A program made the translations under genes and the position numbers. A DNA stretch of 64,000 nucleotides from Aliamphritea ceti. Its GTDB lineage: Bacteria > Pseudomonadota > Gammaproteobacteria > Pseudomonadales > Balneatricaceae. The stretch lies in the NCBI RefSeq assembly GCF_024347215.1, contig NZ_AP025282.1, positions 62,001 through 126,000 on the forward strand, in the 5' to 3' direction. Under the pieces are notes generated by a model, which had not been told where the DNA came from, ran no database searches, and saw only the letters and a list, made by a program, of their open reading frames with translations. Below are positions 43,584 to 53,176 of the stretch, in pieces (the stretch's first letter is position 1; each line of letters opens with the position of its first letter).

Positions 43584-45791
43584 ATGAAGACTTTATTGAA
43601 GCTGGTCGGCGGAATAGTCGCCCTGCTGGTTGTGCTGGTGGTTGCCGGCGGGATTTTGCTCAGCACCGTATTTGACCCAAATGAATACAAGCAGGAAATC
43701 GAACAGCTGGCGCTGGATAACGGCGGAGTCGAGTTGCAGATCGGTGGTGATATTGACTGGTCGGTATTCCCCTGGCTGGGTCTGAAAATCAATCAGATTC
43801 AGGTTAGCTACCCGGGTAAGCCACAGTTTGCAGCACTAAATCAGGCACAGGTTGCAGTTGAATTGCCTGCTTTGCTGTCTGGTAACGTGAAGATGAAAAG
43901 TGTTGTGCTGGATGGCCTGCAGTTGGATCTGATCGCTGAATCCCCTACTTCGAATAACTGGTCGGCACCGCAAGCTGCAGATGCTGCTGCTTCCGCCAAT
44001 GCTGAAAAGCCTGCTGAAGATGCTACTGCAGACGTTGCTGATGAAAGCACCGTGGAATCAGGCTCCGGTGCAGCGCTGGCGCTGGATATCGAAAGCATTG
44101 CGATTACCAATGGTCAGCTTACTTACACCGATAAAACCGCTGCCAGCAAAATTCAGCTGTCTGATTTGAATGTGGCTTCCGGTAAAGTCGTTACTAATGC
44201 TTTCTTCCCTGCCCAGCTGAGCTTTAACGCTGAACAGTATCAGGGCAGTGAAAAACAAATGACGGTGGCTGCAAAGCTGGATGCTGAGTTCTTCCTGGAT
44301 TTGGAAAAACAGCTGTATCAGATTAAAGGCCTGAACAGCACGCTGGGGTTACAGGGCGCTGCTTTTAATGGCAAAACCGTACCGCTGGAGCTAAATGCAG
44401 ACATTACTGCCGATGTAGCTAAGCAGCAGGTTAGCCTGCAGGGACTAACGCTGAAACTGGCGAACCTGGCAGCTAACGGTAACGTGACTGTGGATAACTT
44501 TGCCAAGCCTGCTTTTAGCGGTGATTTAGCAGTTGCCAGCTTTGAGCTGAATGCTTTGATGGATGCTTTAGGGCAGGCGGCAATAGAAACAACTGATCCA
44601 AATGTACTTAAAGCGATCAGCCTGAATACTAAACTGGCAGGCCCGGCCAATACGCTGGTGCTGGAACAGCTGCAGTTAAAGCTTGATGACACGACGTTTA
44701 ACGGCCAGATTGCGGTTAATCTTACCGACAGTGCGCTGGCGCTGAATCTGAAAGGCGACAGCATTGATGCTGACCGCTATATGCCGCCAAAAGCGGAAGG
44801 CGAAGCCGCTTCCGGTGATGCAACGGGTTCAGACGGATCTGCAGCCGCTGCCGGTTCTGATGGCGAGCGTTATTCCAAAGAACCGGTTATTCCGGTTGAG
44901 CCACTTATGGGCCTGAATGTAGATGCGACTATTGGGCTGCAAAAGCTGCTGGTGTCGGGTCTGACCGTTAACAACCTGCTGCTGGACGTGGCCGCCCATA
45001 ATGGTTTGGTGAAGGCCAGCAAGATAAATGCTGATCTGTATGGTGGTACAGTGCGTAACAGCCTCACCCTGGATGTGCGTAAGTCTCCGGTGAAGATGAA
45101 CACTAAAAAGAATATCAGCAATATCCAGATAGGCGATTTACTCAATGATCTGGCGCAGGTAGATCGCATTACCGGTTCGCTGAGCAGCAAATCTGACGTA
45201 AATACCCGTGGTCGCTCGGTGTATGACATCGTGAACAGTATGACGGGTACTGCATCCGTGAATATGAAAGACGGTGAAATTAAAGGTATCGGTATTGCTC
45301 AGACGATTTGTCAGGGCTTCAATACTGTTGGCAGTCTGGGTCTGAATTCAGATCAGGTTGATCAGTCCACGCCTTTTGCGAATTTGAACGGTAATTTTAA
45401 GATTAAGAATGGTCTTGTGGATAACCGCGACCTGAAGGCTGAACTTGATGCAATTACGCTAAAAGGCGCTGGTAAAGTGAATGTGCCGGCGTCCAGCCTG
45501 GATTACCGTTTAGGCCTGACCATTGAAGAGAACCTGTTCAAGCAAACCTGTTCGGTGAATAACGCACTGGAAGGTGTGGAATGGCCGGTGGATTGTAAAG
45601 GTAGTTTTGATGACGATCCTGCCAAGCTGTGTAAGCCAGACCTGAGCGTGATTGAAGATGTCATTAAGGCACAGCTGAAAAAGAAACTGAAAGCTGAAGT
45701 AGAAACTAAGGCTAAAGCAAAAGTGGAAGAAGCCCTGAAGGATAAGCTGGGTGATGAAACCAAAGGTTTATTAAAAGGTCTTTTCAATTAA
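43584..45791 (+). CDS. AsmA-family protein
   Basis: 735 residues. An N-terminal TM anchor (VALLVVLVVAGGILLSTVF) is followed by the AsmA opening DPNEYKQEIEQLALDNGG and DIDWSVFPWLGLKI. Two Ala/Ser/Gly-rich linkers occur near residues 125-160 and 405-430. The C-terminal AsmA_2 region has the VNMKDGEIKGIGIAQ motif. The C-terminus is a charged helix rich in Lys and Glu. AsmA-type proteins bridge the periplasm and move lipids to the outer membrane. It may be translationally coupled to mutY. Confidence 0.9.
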   Translation: MKTLLKLVGGIVALLVVLVVAGGILLSTVFDPNEYKQEIEQLALDNGGVELQIGGDIDWSVFPWLGLKINQIQVSYPGKPQFAALNQAQVAVELPALLSGNVKMKSVVLDGLQLDLIAESPTSNNWSAPQAADAAASANAEKPAEDATADVADESTVESGSGAALALDIESIAITNGQLTYTDKTAASKIQLSDLNVASGKVVTNAFFPAQLSFNAEQYQGSEKQMTVAAKLDAEFFLDLEKQLYQIKGLNSTLGLQGAAFNGKTVPLELNADITADVAKQQVSLQGLTLKLANLAANGNVTVDNFAKPAFSGDLAVASFELNALMDALGQAAIETTDPNVLKAISLNTKLAGPANTLVLEQLQLKLDDTTFNGQIAVNLTDSALALNLKGDSIDADRYMPPKAEGEAASGDATGSDGSAAAAGSDGERYSKEPVIPVEPLMGLNVDATIGLQKLLVSGLTVNNLLLDVAAHNGLVKASKINADLYGGTVRNSLTLDVRKSPVKMNTKKNISNIQIGDLLNDLAQVDRITGSLSSKSDVNTRGRSVYDIVNSMTGTASVNMKDGEIKGIGIAQTICQGFNTVGSLGLNSDQVDQSTPFANLNGNFKIKNGLVDNRDLKAELDAITLKGAGKVNVPASSLDYRLGLTIEENLFKQTCSVNNALEGVEWPVDCKGSFDDDPAKLCKPDLSVIEDVIKAQLKKKLKAEVETKAKAKVEEALKDKLGDETKGLLKGLFN

Positions 45792-46875
45792 AAGCGCAAC
45801 TAATAATTTAGCTCAACGCGAAGACTCAACTGCGATCCAGCCGCCATTTGCGGCGGCTGTACTCGACTGGTTTGATGAGCATGGGCGGCATGATTTGCCC
45901 TGGCAGGCAGAGAAGACCGCCTACTTCACCTGGTTATCTGAAATCATGCTGCAGCAAACTCAGGTAACCACAGTTATCCCCTATTTTCAGCGTTTTCGTG
46001 AGCAGTTTCCGACCGTTCAGGATCTGGCAGCTGCCGATATTGATGACGTATTGCACTTATGGACTGGCCTTGGCTATTACGCCCGGGCACGCAATCTGCA
46101 TAAGGCCGCGCAAATGGTAGTGAGTGAATTTGGTGGTGAATTTCCGGTAGAGGTTGACGATCTGGAAAGCCTGCCGGGTATTGGTCGCTCCACCGCGGGC
46201 GCGATTGCTTCGATTGCCGGCGGTCGTCGTGCGGCGATTCTGGATGGCAATGTTAAGCGCGTGCTGGCCCGTTACTATGCAGTAGAGGGCTGGCCCGGGA
46301 ATAATAAAGTGATGCAAGGCATGTGGGAGTTTGCTGAGCTGAACACACCAGCCAGCCGTTGTGGGGACTATACTCAGGCGATGATGGATATGGGTGCGAC
46401 ACTTTGTACCCGCAGTAAGCCTGCGTGTCTGCTTTGTCCGTTGCAAACAGGTTGCCAGGCGCTGGCGCAAAACCGTACTCATGAGTTGCCGGCTTCAAGG
46501 CCGAAAAAAGTCTTACCGGTTAAACAAACCCTGATGCTGATCATTACCGACAGCGATGACAATGTTCTGATGTATCAGCGTCCGCCAACAGGTCTGTGGG
46601 GTGGTTTGTGGGGCTTACCTGAAACTCAGGATCTGCGGGATGCAGAACAGGAAACCGGTTTGCCACTTGATCTGGACAGCGCTGAACCATTGGCACCTTT
46701 GCGGCATACTTTCAGTCATTTTCATCTGGATATAACCCCGATGCAGGTGAAATTACGTAAAGCCCCTACAAATAGTGTCATGGAAGGCGCAGCGACACTC
46801 TGGTATAACATCAGCCAACCGCAAAAGATTGGCCTGGCAGCCCCGGTTAAGAAGCTGCTGCAGGCACGAAAGTAA
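45787..46875 (+). CDS. mutY: Adenine DNA glycosylase MutY (non-standard start)
   Basis: Complete domains: glycosylase HhH LPGIGRSTAGAIAS, catalytic region with NVKRVLARYYAVEGW, Fe-S cluster Cys-x6-Cys-x2-Cys-x5-Cys (CTRSKPACLLCPLQTGC) and a C-terminal NUDIX-like domain (RHTFSHFHLDI). It removes A opposite 8-oxoG. Conserved N-terminal residues FAAAVLDWFDEHGRHDLPW are coded from 45847, yet between the TAA at 45772 and TTG 45895 there is no ATG, GTG, TTG or CTG in frame. I give ATT 45787, which has AAGG eight bases upstream and overlaps the asmA-like stop; ATC 45835 is the other option. Confidence 0.9.
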   Translation: MKSATNNLAQREDSTAIQPPFAAAVLDWFDEHGRHDLPWQAEKTAYFTWLSEIMLQQTQVTTVIPYFQRFREQFPTVQDLAAADIDDVLHLWTGLGYYARARNLHKAAQMVVSEFGGEFPVEVDDLESLPGIGRSTAGAIASIAGGRRAAILDGNVKRVLARYYAVEGWPGNNKVMQGMWEFAELNTPASRCGDYTQAMMDMGATLCTRSKPACLLCPLQTGCQALAQNRTHELPASRPKKVLPVKQTLMLIITDSDDNVLMYQRPPTGLWGGLWGLPETQDLRDAEQETGLPLDLDSAEPLAPLRHTFSHFHLDITPMQVKLRKAPTNSVMEGAATLWYNISQPQKIGLAAPVKKLLQARK

Positions 46876-46889
46876 TTCTGGAGAACATC

Positions 46890-47162
46890 ATGACCCGCAC
46901 CGTAATGTGCCGTAAGTACAAAGAAGAGCTTGAAGGTTTGGACAATCCGCCGTATCCGGGCCCTAAAGGCAAAGACATTTACGACACTGTTTCCAAAAAA
47001 GCCTGGCAGGAATGGACTAACCATCAGACGATGATCATTAATGAGAAGCATCTGAGCATGATGGATCCTAAGACCCGCGAATTCCTGCAGTCTGAATTGC
47101 AGAAGTTTATGGATGGCGGTGATTACGAGAAGGCCGAAGGTTACGTACCACCGTCTAAGTGA
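46890..47162 (+). CDS. yggX: Probable Fe(2+)-trafficking protein YggX
   Basis: 90 residues, standard length. Starts MTRTVMCRKYKEELEGLDN with the single conserved Cys, then PYPGPKGKDIYDTVSKKAW and LQKFMDGGDYEKAEGYVPP. It helps protect Fe-S clusters from oxidation. It follows mutY by 14 bases; MutY itself carries a 4Fe-4S cluster, so co-expression makes sense and is known in other gammaproteobacteria. Confidence 0.96.
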   Translation: MTRTVMCRKYKEELEGLDNPPYPGPKGKDIYDTVSKKAWQEWTNHQTMIINEKHLSMMDPKTREFLQSELQKFMDGGDYEKAEGYVPPSK

Positions 47163-47289
47163 TCAATTTTTAAGCGTTTTAATCGCCAGGTTTCACGAAG
47201 TTATTCCAGAGAATGACAAGATTGCAGAAAAGCAGTGATTAGCTGTTGACACTGCGCCGCGAAATCAGTTTAATACGCACCTCTTAAGT

Positions 47290-47365
47290 GCCCGGATAGC
47301 TCAGTCGGTAGAGCAGAGGATTGAAAATCCTCGTGTCCGTGGTTCGATTCCGCGTCCGGGCACCA
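47290..47365 (+). tRNA. tRNA-Phe (GAA)
   Basis: A 76-base cloverleaf including an encoded CCA end. Acceptor arms GCCCGGA/TCCGGGC, D arm GCTC/GAGC, anticodon arm GAGGATTGAAAATCCTC with anticodon GAA, T arm GTCCGTGGTTCGATTCCGC-like with GTTCGATTC. It stands alone, 127 bases after yggX, and is followed by a terminator. Confidence 0.98.
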
Positions 47366-47380
47366 CTTAAGAACAAAATC

Positions 47381-47423
47381 ATCCTGGCTGATTCTTGTAA
47401 CAAAGAGCGCCGGGATTTTTTTT
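47381..47423 (+). terminator. Terminator after tRNA-Phe
   Basis: ATCCTGGC at 47381-47388 pairs with GCCGGGAT at 47409-47416 (one G-U), followed by a run of T to 47423. Confidence 0.85.
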
Positions 47424-47516
47424 GCCTGAAATTTGGTTAAAGTAATAGATTCCTAATCTGTGTAGCAGCGCGCTGTATGCATGTGTAATGTGAATTTTAT
47501 TTAGGTGAGGTCCGAA

Positions 47517-47666
47517 ATGAATAAACGCACTAAAGTGGAAGGGCTTGTCCGCAAGCAAACTAAGAAAGCGACTGCTAAGCGCCGTAGTTTGTCGGGTAAA
47601 CCTAAATATATCTCTAAGGCTGATCGGGAAAAGCTGGCAGAACAGGCGGCAGCTCCAGAGGCTTAA
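47517..47666 (+). CDS. DUF2986-like small basic protein (second copy)
   Basis: 49 residues starting MNKRTKVEGLVRKQTKKATA, with KPKYISKADREKL near the C-terminus, then an Ala-rich tail. GGTGAGG lies eight bases upstream of the ATG. It shares layout and the KP-x-YI-x-KADREKL core with the gene at 26547-26711, so it is a paralogue. Function unknown. Confidence 0.8.
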   Translation: MNKRTKVEGLVRKQTKKATAKRRSLSGKPKYISKADREKLAEQAAAPEA

Positions 47667-48027
47667 TCCAGTAGCTGTTATTATCGGTTATTGAGCACAG
47701 TGACAGCTTAACTTCGCGATTGCGGGGTTTCGTCTTTCAGAAGCAATTCATTCGATGAGTTGTGAAGGTGCCTGTTGGCACTAAAAATTGATTCTTTTTC
47801 TCACACATATTTCTTACCTTATTAGTAATTCACCGTCTTTGTTCAAAGGCGTGTGTACTCATTTGCGTATTTTTTCCGTACAGATTCACGCCTGTATTAC
47901 GGCTATATCACTCGACATATCCATTTATTGAATAACATCTATCAGTTTTGGACTATGTTATTACCTGTGGTGGAAAAATATACTCCGCGGATATCAGCTA
48001 TCCATTCCGTTTATACAGGTATTTATC
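47667..48027. other. Intergenic region upstream of the RND operon
   Basis: 361 bases. A possible hairpin AACTTCGC/GCGGGGTT lies near 47710-47731, perhaps the end of the DUF2986 transcript. Further on it is AT-rich and should contain the RND operon promoter; a frame entering from 47853 overlaps the RND adaptor gene in another phase and is rejected. Confidence 0.4.
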
Positions 48028-49122
48028 ATGAAATTACGCAAGTTGTGGCTTGCCTGGTCGGTTACTGCCCTCGCCAGTCTGAATATGACGACTGCGGTGC
48101 AGGCCGCTGGCGAAGAATTAATCCGGCCAGCGAAGCTTTTGGTGCTTACCAGTCCGGACGATAAGTCTATGCGTACATTTCCGGCTGAGGTGAAAGCCAG
48201 TAGCCGGACTGAACTGGCGTTCAGGGTAGCCGGCGAATTGGCTGAGCTGACTGTCAGGGAGGGTGAAGAAGTAAAGCAGGGACAGTTGCTGGCACGACTC
48301 GACCCAACTGACTTTGAAGTTACCTTGCAGCGCTATCAGGCTGAATACAAGTTGGCCAACCAGCAGTTTCAGCGCATTAAAACCATGCTGAAGCGTAAGC
48401 TGGTTTCACAGTCGCAGTATGACGAAAAGGCAGCTGAACTGAGCATCAAGAAAGCTAACTTAAAACAGGCCCGCCTGAACCGGCAGTATACTGAGATTCA
48501 TGCGCCTTATGATGGTCAGATTTCTCAGCGTCTGGTGGAAAACTACCAGAATTTACAGGCTAAAGAGCCAGTATTGGTACTGCAGTCTAATGATGAACTG
48601 GAGATCGAATTCCAGTTGCCTGAGTCAATTATTTCGCTGGAAACCTTACCTGATGCAGAAGAAAGTCTTGCTGATGTGACTTTTGATGCCAATTCCAGTG
48701 AAGTGTTTAAAGCTAAATATTTTGAGCGTACTGCGGAGGCTGATCCGGCAACGGGGGCATATACCATTACGATGAAAATGCCCCGGCCGGCATCGCTGCA
48801 AATTTATCCGGGAATGTCTGCAAGTGTCAGTTTTGATCTGAGCAAGGTTTTTGTGGTTAACGCTAATGGTTTTGTGTTGCCGGTGGAAGCGATCATTTCT
48901 GCAGATGACCAGCCAGTTGACAGTAAGCTGCGTCAGGTCTGGAAAGTTAACCCTGATGATATGGCTGTGTACCGTGCTGACGTTACTGTGGGTAGCCTGA
49001 CAGCTAAAGGCTTACAGATTGAGTCTGGCCTGGAGGCCGGTGACATTATAGTTACCGCAGGTGCCAACTACTTACGTGAAGGTATGAAAGTACGTCCACT
49101 GAAGCGTGAGAGGGGTCTGTAA
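48028..49122 (+). CDS. RND efflux periplasmic adaptor (AcrA/MFP family)
   Basis: 364 residues. N-terminal signal peptide (LWLAWSVTALASLNMTTAVQA, no lipobox Cys). Lipoyl half-motifs FRVAGELAELTVREGEEVKQ and YDGQISQRLVENYQNLQ flank a coiled-coil hairpin at residues ~95-155 (LKRKLVSQSQYDEKAAELSI). C-terminal beta-barrel and membrane-proximal domains follow. It links the pump to an outer-membrane channel; no TolC-type gene is in the window. The pump gene begins directly after the stop. Confidence 0.93.
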   Translation: MKLRKLWLAWSVTALASLNMTTAVQAAGEELIRPAKLLVLTSPDDKSMRTFPAEVKASSRTELAFRVAGELAELTVREGEEVKQGQLLARLDPTDFEVTLQRYQAEYKLANQQFQRIKTMLKRKLVSQSQYDEKAAELSIKKANLKQARLNRQYTEIHAPYDGQISQRLVENYQNLQAKEPVLVLQSNDELEIEFQLPESIISLETLPDAEESLADVTFDANSSEVFKAKYFERTAEADPATGAYTITMKMPRPASLQIYPGMSASVSFDLSKVFVVNANGFVLPVEAIISADDQPVDSKLRQVWKVNPDDMAVYRADVTVGSLTAKGLQIESGLEAGDIIVTAGANYLREGMKVRPLKRERGL

Positions 49123-52100
49123 GTGAACAGTGCAGAGTATTTTATCCGTCATAAAGTCACCAGCTGGATGTTTGTTCTGTTGCTGGGTGTTGGCGGCACG
49201 ATGTCTTTCTTTGGGCTGGGCCAGCTTGAAGATCCGCCATTTACGATCAAAGAAGCTTTGGTTATTACCACTTATCCGGGGGCTTCCGCCCAACAGGTGG
49301 AAGAAGAAGTGACTTATCCACTGGAGAATCAGATTCAGCAGCTTGCCTGGGTGGATAAAGTTAAGTCGATTTCATCGCCGGGTCTGTCACAAATCACCGT
49401 TGAGATTAAGAGCATTTACGCCGGTGATCAGTTACGACAGATATGGGATGAGTTGCGGCGTAAAGTTAATGATCATCAGGGGGCATTGCCGCCGGGTGTT
49501 AATACGCCCTGGGTGAATGATGACTTTGGTGATGTATTTGGTGTGCTGCTTGCCGTGACCGGCGACGGCTATAGCTATGAAGAACTAAAAGATTACATCG
49601 ACTTTCTGCGCCGTGAACTGGTGTTGGTTGATGGCGTTAGCAAGGTAAGTGTTGCCGGTGCTCAGGCTGAGCGGGTAATCGTTGAGATTTCCCGTATTAA
49701 ACTGAATTCTCTGGGCATTTCTATTGACCGGATTTATGACCTGCTAGCGACTCAGAACGTTGTTTCAAATGCAGGCTCCGTGCGGGTCGGCAGTGAATAC
49801 ATTCGTATATCACCGACCGGAGAGTTTACCGATGTTTCAGAGCTGAACCGACTGATTATCAGTGAGACGGGCTCATCGCAGCTTATTCGTCTGGGGGATG
49901 TGGCAGAAATTAAGCGGGGCTATGCAGAAGTACCGGAAAATCTGGTCTCTTATAATGGCGAGCAGGCGTTACATGTTGGTGTTTCGTTCAGCAGTGGCGT
50001 GAATGTTGTGGATGTTGGCGTTGCATTGCAGCAGCGTCTTGCTGAACTGGAGTATGAACGGCCGATTGGTATGGAGGTTTATACCCTCTATAACCAGCCG
50101 GTAGAAGTAGAAGCATCGGTGAATAACTTTATCAACAACCTGCTGGCAGCAATTGTGATTGTTGCGCTGGTGTTGCTCGTTTTCATGGGCTTCAAGAGCG
50201 GCTTGCTGATCAGTGCAGTGTTGCTGTTAACGATAATGGGCTCTTTTATCTTCATGAAGGTACTGGATCTAAACCTGCAGCGTATCTCGCTGGGGGCGCT
50301 GATAATTGCGCTGGGTATGCTGGTGGATAACGCCATCGTTGTCACAGAGGGCATGCTGATTAATTTACAGCGGGGTTATTCTAAGCTGGAAGCTGCCCGG
50401 CAGGTGGTGACACAGAATCAGTGGCCATTATTGGGCGCAACCATTATTGCTGTGCTGGCATTTGCGCCTATCGGGCTGTCTCCTGATGCTACGGGTGAGT
50501 TTGCCGGTTCTTTGTTCTGGGTGCTGCTTATTTCCCTGATGCTGTCATGGATCACGGCCATTACGCTAACGCCATTTTTCTGTGAAATGTTGTTTAAAGA
50601 GCAGCAGAAAACAGCTGATGAAGCACCGGCTGATCCTTATCAGGGATTTGTCTTTGTGGTTTATAAATCACTGCTGGACCTTTGCTTGCGCTGGCGCTGG
50701 GCGACCCTGACGGTAGTCTTGGGTGCGACCGTACTGGCTGTTGTCAGCTTCTCACAAGTGAAGCAGGCATTCTTCCCTCCTTCGACGACTGCAATGTTTC
50801 TGGTTGATTACTGGCGCAGTCAGGGGACCGATATTCGTGTTACCGCTGAAGATATGCGGGACATAGAGGCCTGGCTGCTGACGGATGAACGGGTGGAGTA
50901 TGTCGCCACAACGACCGGACAGGGAGCGCTGCGCTATATGCTGACTTATGGTCCGGAGAAGCAGTATGCGGCTTATGGTCAGCTGATGGTCAGAACCGTC
51001 GACAGTGACTCTATTCAGGGTGTCCTGGCGGATCTTGATGGTGAGCTGAAAGCAAATTATCCACAGGCTCAGTTTAAATTGAAGCGCCTTGAAATCGGGC
51101 CTTCAACGGATGCCAAAATCGAATTGAGGATTAACGGCCCGGATCCGGATGTATTACGTCAGATTGCCAGTGAGGCAGTTACTGTTTTCAGGGAAGACCC
51201 GGTGGCAACGAATATTCGTCATGACTGGCGTGAACGTTCTAAGCTGATTCGCCCGCAGTTTCTGGAAGCGCAGGCCCGTAGGGCCGGAATCAGTAAGCAG
51301 GATCTGGATGCCATGCTGCAGCTGAATTTCAGCGGCAAAGATATAGGTTTATATCGCGATGGCACGACACTGTTACCGATCATTGCCCGAACCCCTGACA
51401 GCGAGCGGCTGAATATTGATAATCTGCCTGATCTGACAATTTGGAGCCCGCGCTATAACAGCTGGATTCCGGTTGATCAGATTGTGGGTAACTTTGATGT
51501 TGTCTGGGAAGACTCGCTGATTGTCCGTCGTGACAGGAAGCGTACTTTAACCTTAATGACAGATCCTGATCTGTTTGGAGAGGATACTGCCGCAGCATTA
51601 CTGAGCCGTTTGCAGCCGAAAATTGAAGCGCTTGAGTTACCGGCCGGTTACAGCATGGACTGGGGCGGTGAATATGAAAGCTCCCGGGATGCACAGGCGC
51701 CGATTTTTAAGGCAATGCCACTGGGCTTCCTGGCTATGTTCCTGATTACTCTGGTGCTGTTTAACTCGGTGCGTAAGCCGCTGGTTATCTGGGCGACAGT
51801 ACCGCTGGCAATTACCGGGGTGACACTTGGGTTGCTGGCGCTGAATCTGCCGTTTGGCTTTATGGCTATGCTGGGCTTTCTGAGCCTCTCAGGTATGTTA
51901 CTGAAAAATGGTATCGTGCTGCTTGATCAGATCAATATAGAGCTGGACGCCGGCAAAGAACCTTATGCTGCAGTGTTTGATTCTGCTGTTTCCCGTGTGC
52001 GGCCGGTTTGTATGGCAGCAATTACAACCATACTGGGAATGATTCCGCTGTTGTTTGATGATTTTTTCGCCAGTATGGCGGTGGTAATCAGCTTTGGATT

Positions 52101-52200
52101 AGGCGTAGCAACTGTGCTGACTCTGATCGTTGTTCCCGTGCTTTATACCCTGGCATACAAAATTAAGTACCGTTCACAGAGTGAGATCAGTCAGTCATGA
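49123..52200 (+). CDS. RND efflux transporter, inner-membrane pump
   Basis: 1025 residues from GTG 49123, right after the adaptor stop, with GAGAGGGG upstream. Twelve TM segments in two halves with large periplasmic loops; TM4 motif GMLVDNAIVVTEGML contains the proton-relay Asp, and GGEYESSRDAQAP and LSGMLLKNGIVLLDQIN are typical of the second half. Belongs to the HAE1-like/AcrB superfamily. Substrate unknown. Overlaps the LysR gene by ATGA. Confidence 0.94.
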   Translation: MNSAEYFIRHKVTSWMFVLLLGVGGTMSFFGLGQLEDPPFTIKEALVITTYPGASAQQVEEEVTYPLENQIQQLAWVDKVKSISSPGLSQITVEIKSIYAGDQLRQIWDELRRKVNDHQGALPPGVNTPWVNDDFGDVFGVLLAVTGDGYSYEELKDYIDFLRRELVLVDGVSKVSVAGAQAERVIVEISRIKLNSLGISIDRIYDLLATQNVVSNAGSVRVGSEYIRISPTGEFTDVSELNRLIISETGSSQLIRLGDVAEIKRGYAEVPENLVSYNGEQALHVGVSFSSGVNVVDVGVALQQRLAELEYERPIGMEVYTLYNQPVEVEASVNNFINNLLAAIVIVALVLLVFMGFKSGLLISAVLLLTIMGSFIFMKVLDLNLQRISLGALIIALGMLVDNAIVVTEGMLINLQRGYSKLEAARQVVTQNQWPLLGATIIAVLAFAPIGLSPDATGEFAGSLFWVLLISLMLSWITAITLTPFFCEMLFKEQQKTADEAPADPYQGFVFVVYKSLLDLCLRWRWATLTVVLGATVLAVVSFSQVKQAFFPPSTTAMFLVDYWRSQGTDIRVTAEDMRDIEAWLLTDERVEYVATTTGQGALRYMLTYGPEKQYAAYGQLMVRTVDSDSIQGVLADLDGELKANYPQAQFKLKRLEIGPSTDAKIELRINGPDPDVLRQIASEAVTVFREDPVATNIRHDWRERSKLIRPQFLEAQARRAGISKQDLDAMLQLNFSGKDIGLYRDGTTLLPIIARTPDSERLNIDNLPDLTIWSPRYNSWIPVDQIVGNFDVVWEDSLIVRRDRKRTLTLMTDPDLFGEDTAAALLSRLQPKIEALELPAGYSMDWGGEYESSRDAQAPIFKAMPLGFLAMFLITLVLFNSVRKPLVIWATVPLAITGVTLGLLALNLPFGFMAMLGFLSLSGMLLKNGIVLLDQINIELDAGKEPYAAVFDSAVSRVRPVCMAAITTILGMIPLLFDDFFASMAVVISFGLGVATVLTLIVVPVLYTLAYKIKYRSQSEISQS

Positions 52201-53096
52201 AGCTTGATGATTTAAGCCAGGTCGATCTGCGTTTACTGGTGGCTTTTAATGCACTTATGGAAGAGTTGAGTGTTACCCGTGCAGCAGATCGTCTGTCTTC
52301 ATCGCAACCGGCTATGAGCCGTAATTTGCGCCAGTTGCGGCTGCTGTTTGCTGATGAACTGTTTACCCGACAGTCGCATGGTTTGGCTGCAACCCCCAGG
52401 GCCGAGCAGCTGCACCTGCAGATGCGGCCCTTACTGGACAGCATTTTGCGGCTGGTGGCGCCGGTTCAGCTGGATCCGATGCAATTAGAACGCTGTTTTA
52501 GCCTCAGCGTGATAGATCCGATCTCGCAGAGCCTTATCACGCCGCTGCTGAGCTATTTGCAGGAGCATGCACCGCTGGTCACTCTGAAGATCCAGGGATT
52601 GGAAGAATACAGCATGGATATGTTGGTGGCAGGCCAGCTGGATTTCATCATCAATTTTGGCAATGAAGCACCGGCAAATATACATTCAAGAATTCTGGCT
52701 GAAGAATTGCCTGTTTGTGTCTTTGGCCTGAAGCATCCACTGGCAGGGCGCAGTAGCATCAGTTACGAAGAGTTCATTGCTCAGAAGCATGTGGATTGCA
52801 TACTGCCAGGCTTCTATGACGAGAATCTGCCCGACTGGCTGATGAATATTCCCAATCCGCATTTGCAGACTAATAATATGGTGACGGCGCTGAATGCGGT
52901 CTGTGACAGTCAACTGATGATGGTTGGCGGAGAACTGTTGTCACAATATTCTCCCCGGGTTAATGAAACGGTGCGTATACCTTTTGCAGAGAAAGAGCAG
53001 ATTCCATTAGTCCCCATTCGTTTGCTTTGGCATAAGCGCTATCATGATGATCTGGCACATCAGTGGATGCGGAATATCATTAACCAGTTTATGTGA
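52197..53096 (+). CDS. LysR-family regulator in the RND operon
   Basis: 299 residues, start overlapping the pump stop by four bases. HTH at residues ~5-65 (LLVAFNALMEELSVTRAADRL, SSSQPAMSRNLRQLRLLF). The substrate domain resembles the NodD/LeuO/NahR type. Being the last gene of the operon it is co-translated with the pump, an arrangement that suggests feedback on the same promoter. Confidence 0.9.
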   Translation: MKLDDLSQVDLRLLVAFNALMEELSVTRAADRLSSSQPAMSRNLRQLRLLFADELFTRQSHGLAATPRAEQLHLQMRPLLDSILRLVAPVQLDPMQLERCFSLSVIDPISQSLITPLLSYLQEHAPLVTLKIQGLEEYSMDMLVAGQLDFIINFGNEAPANIHSRILAEELPVCVFGLKHPLAGRSSISYEEFIAQKHVDCILPGFYDENLPDWLMNIPNPHLQTNNMVTALNAVCDSQLMMVGGELLSQYSPRVNETVRIPFAEKEQIPLVPIRLLWHKRYHDDLAHQWMRNIINQFM

Positions 53097-53102
53097 AGCG
53101 GT

Positions 53103-53138
53103 AACAGCCAGTATTGGAACGAACATACTGGCTGTTTT
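53103..53138. terminator. Strong hairpin between convergent genes
   Basis: AACAGCCAGTAT (53103-53114) pairs perfectly with ATACTGGCTGTT (53125-53136), then TT. It lies between the LysR and GST genes, which converge. Confidence 0.75.
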
Positions 53139-53176
53139 GCCTCGCTAAGCCTGCTTCGACAGGGCTTTAGAGTTGG

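Noticed and set aside
47853..48164. 103-codon plus-strand frame before the RND adaptor
   Set aside because: Overlaps the signal peptide of the adaptor in another phase and lacks a ribosome site.
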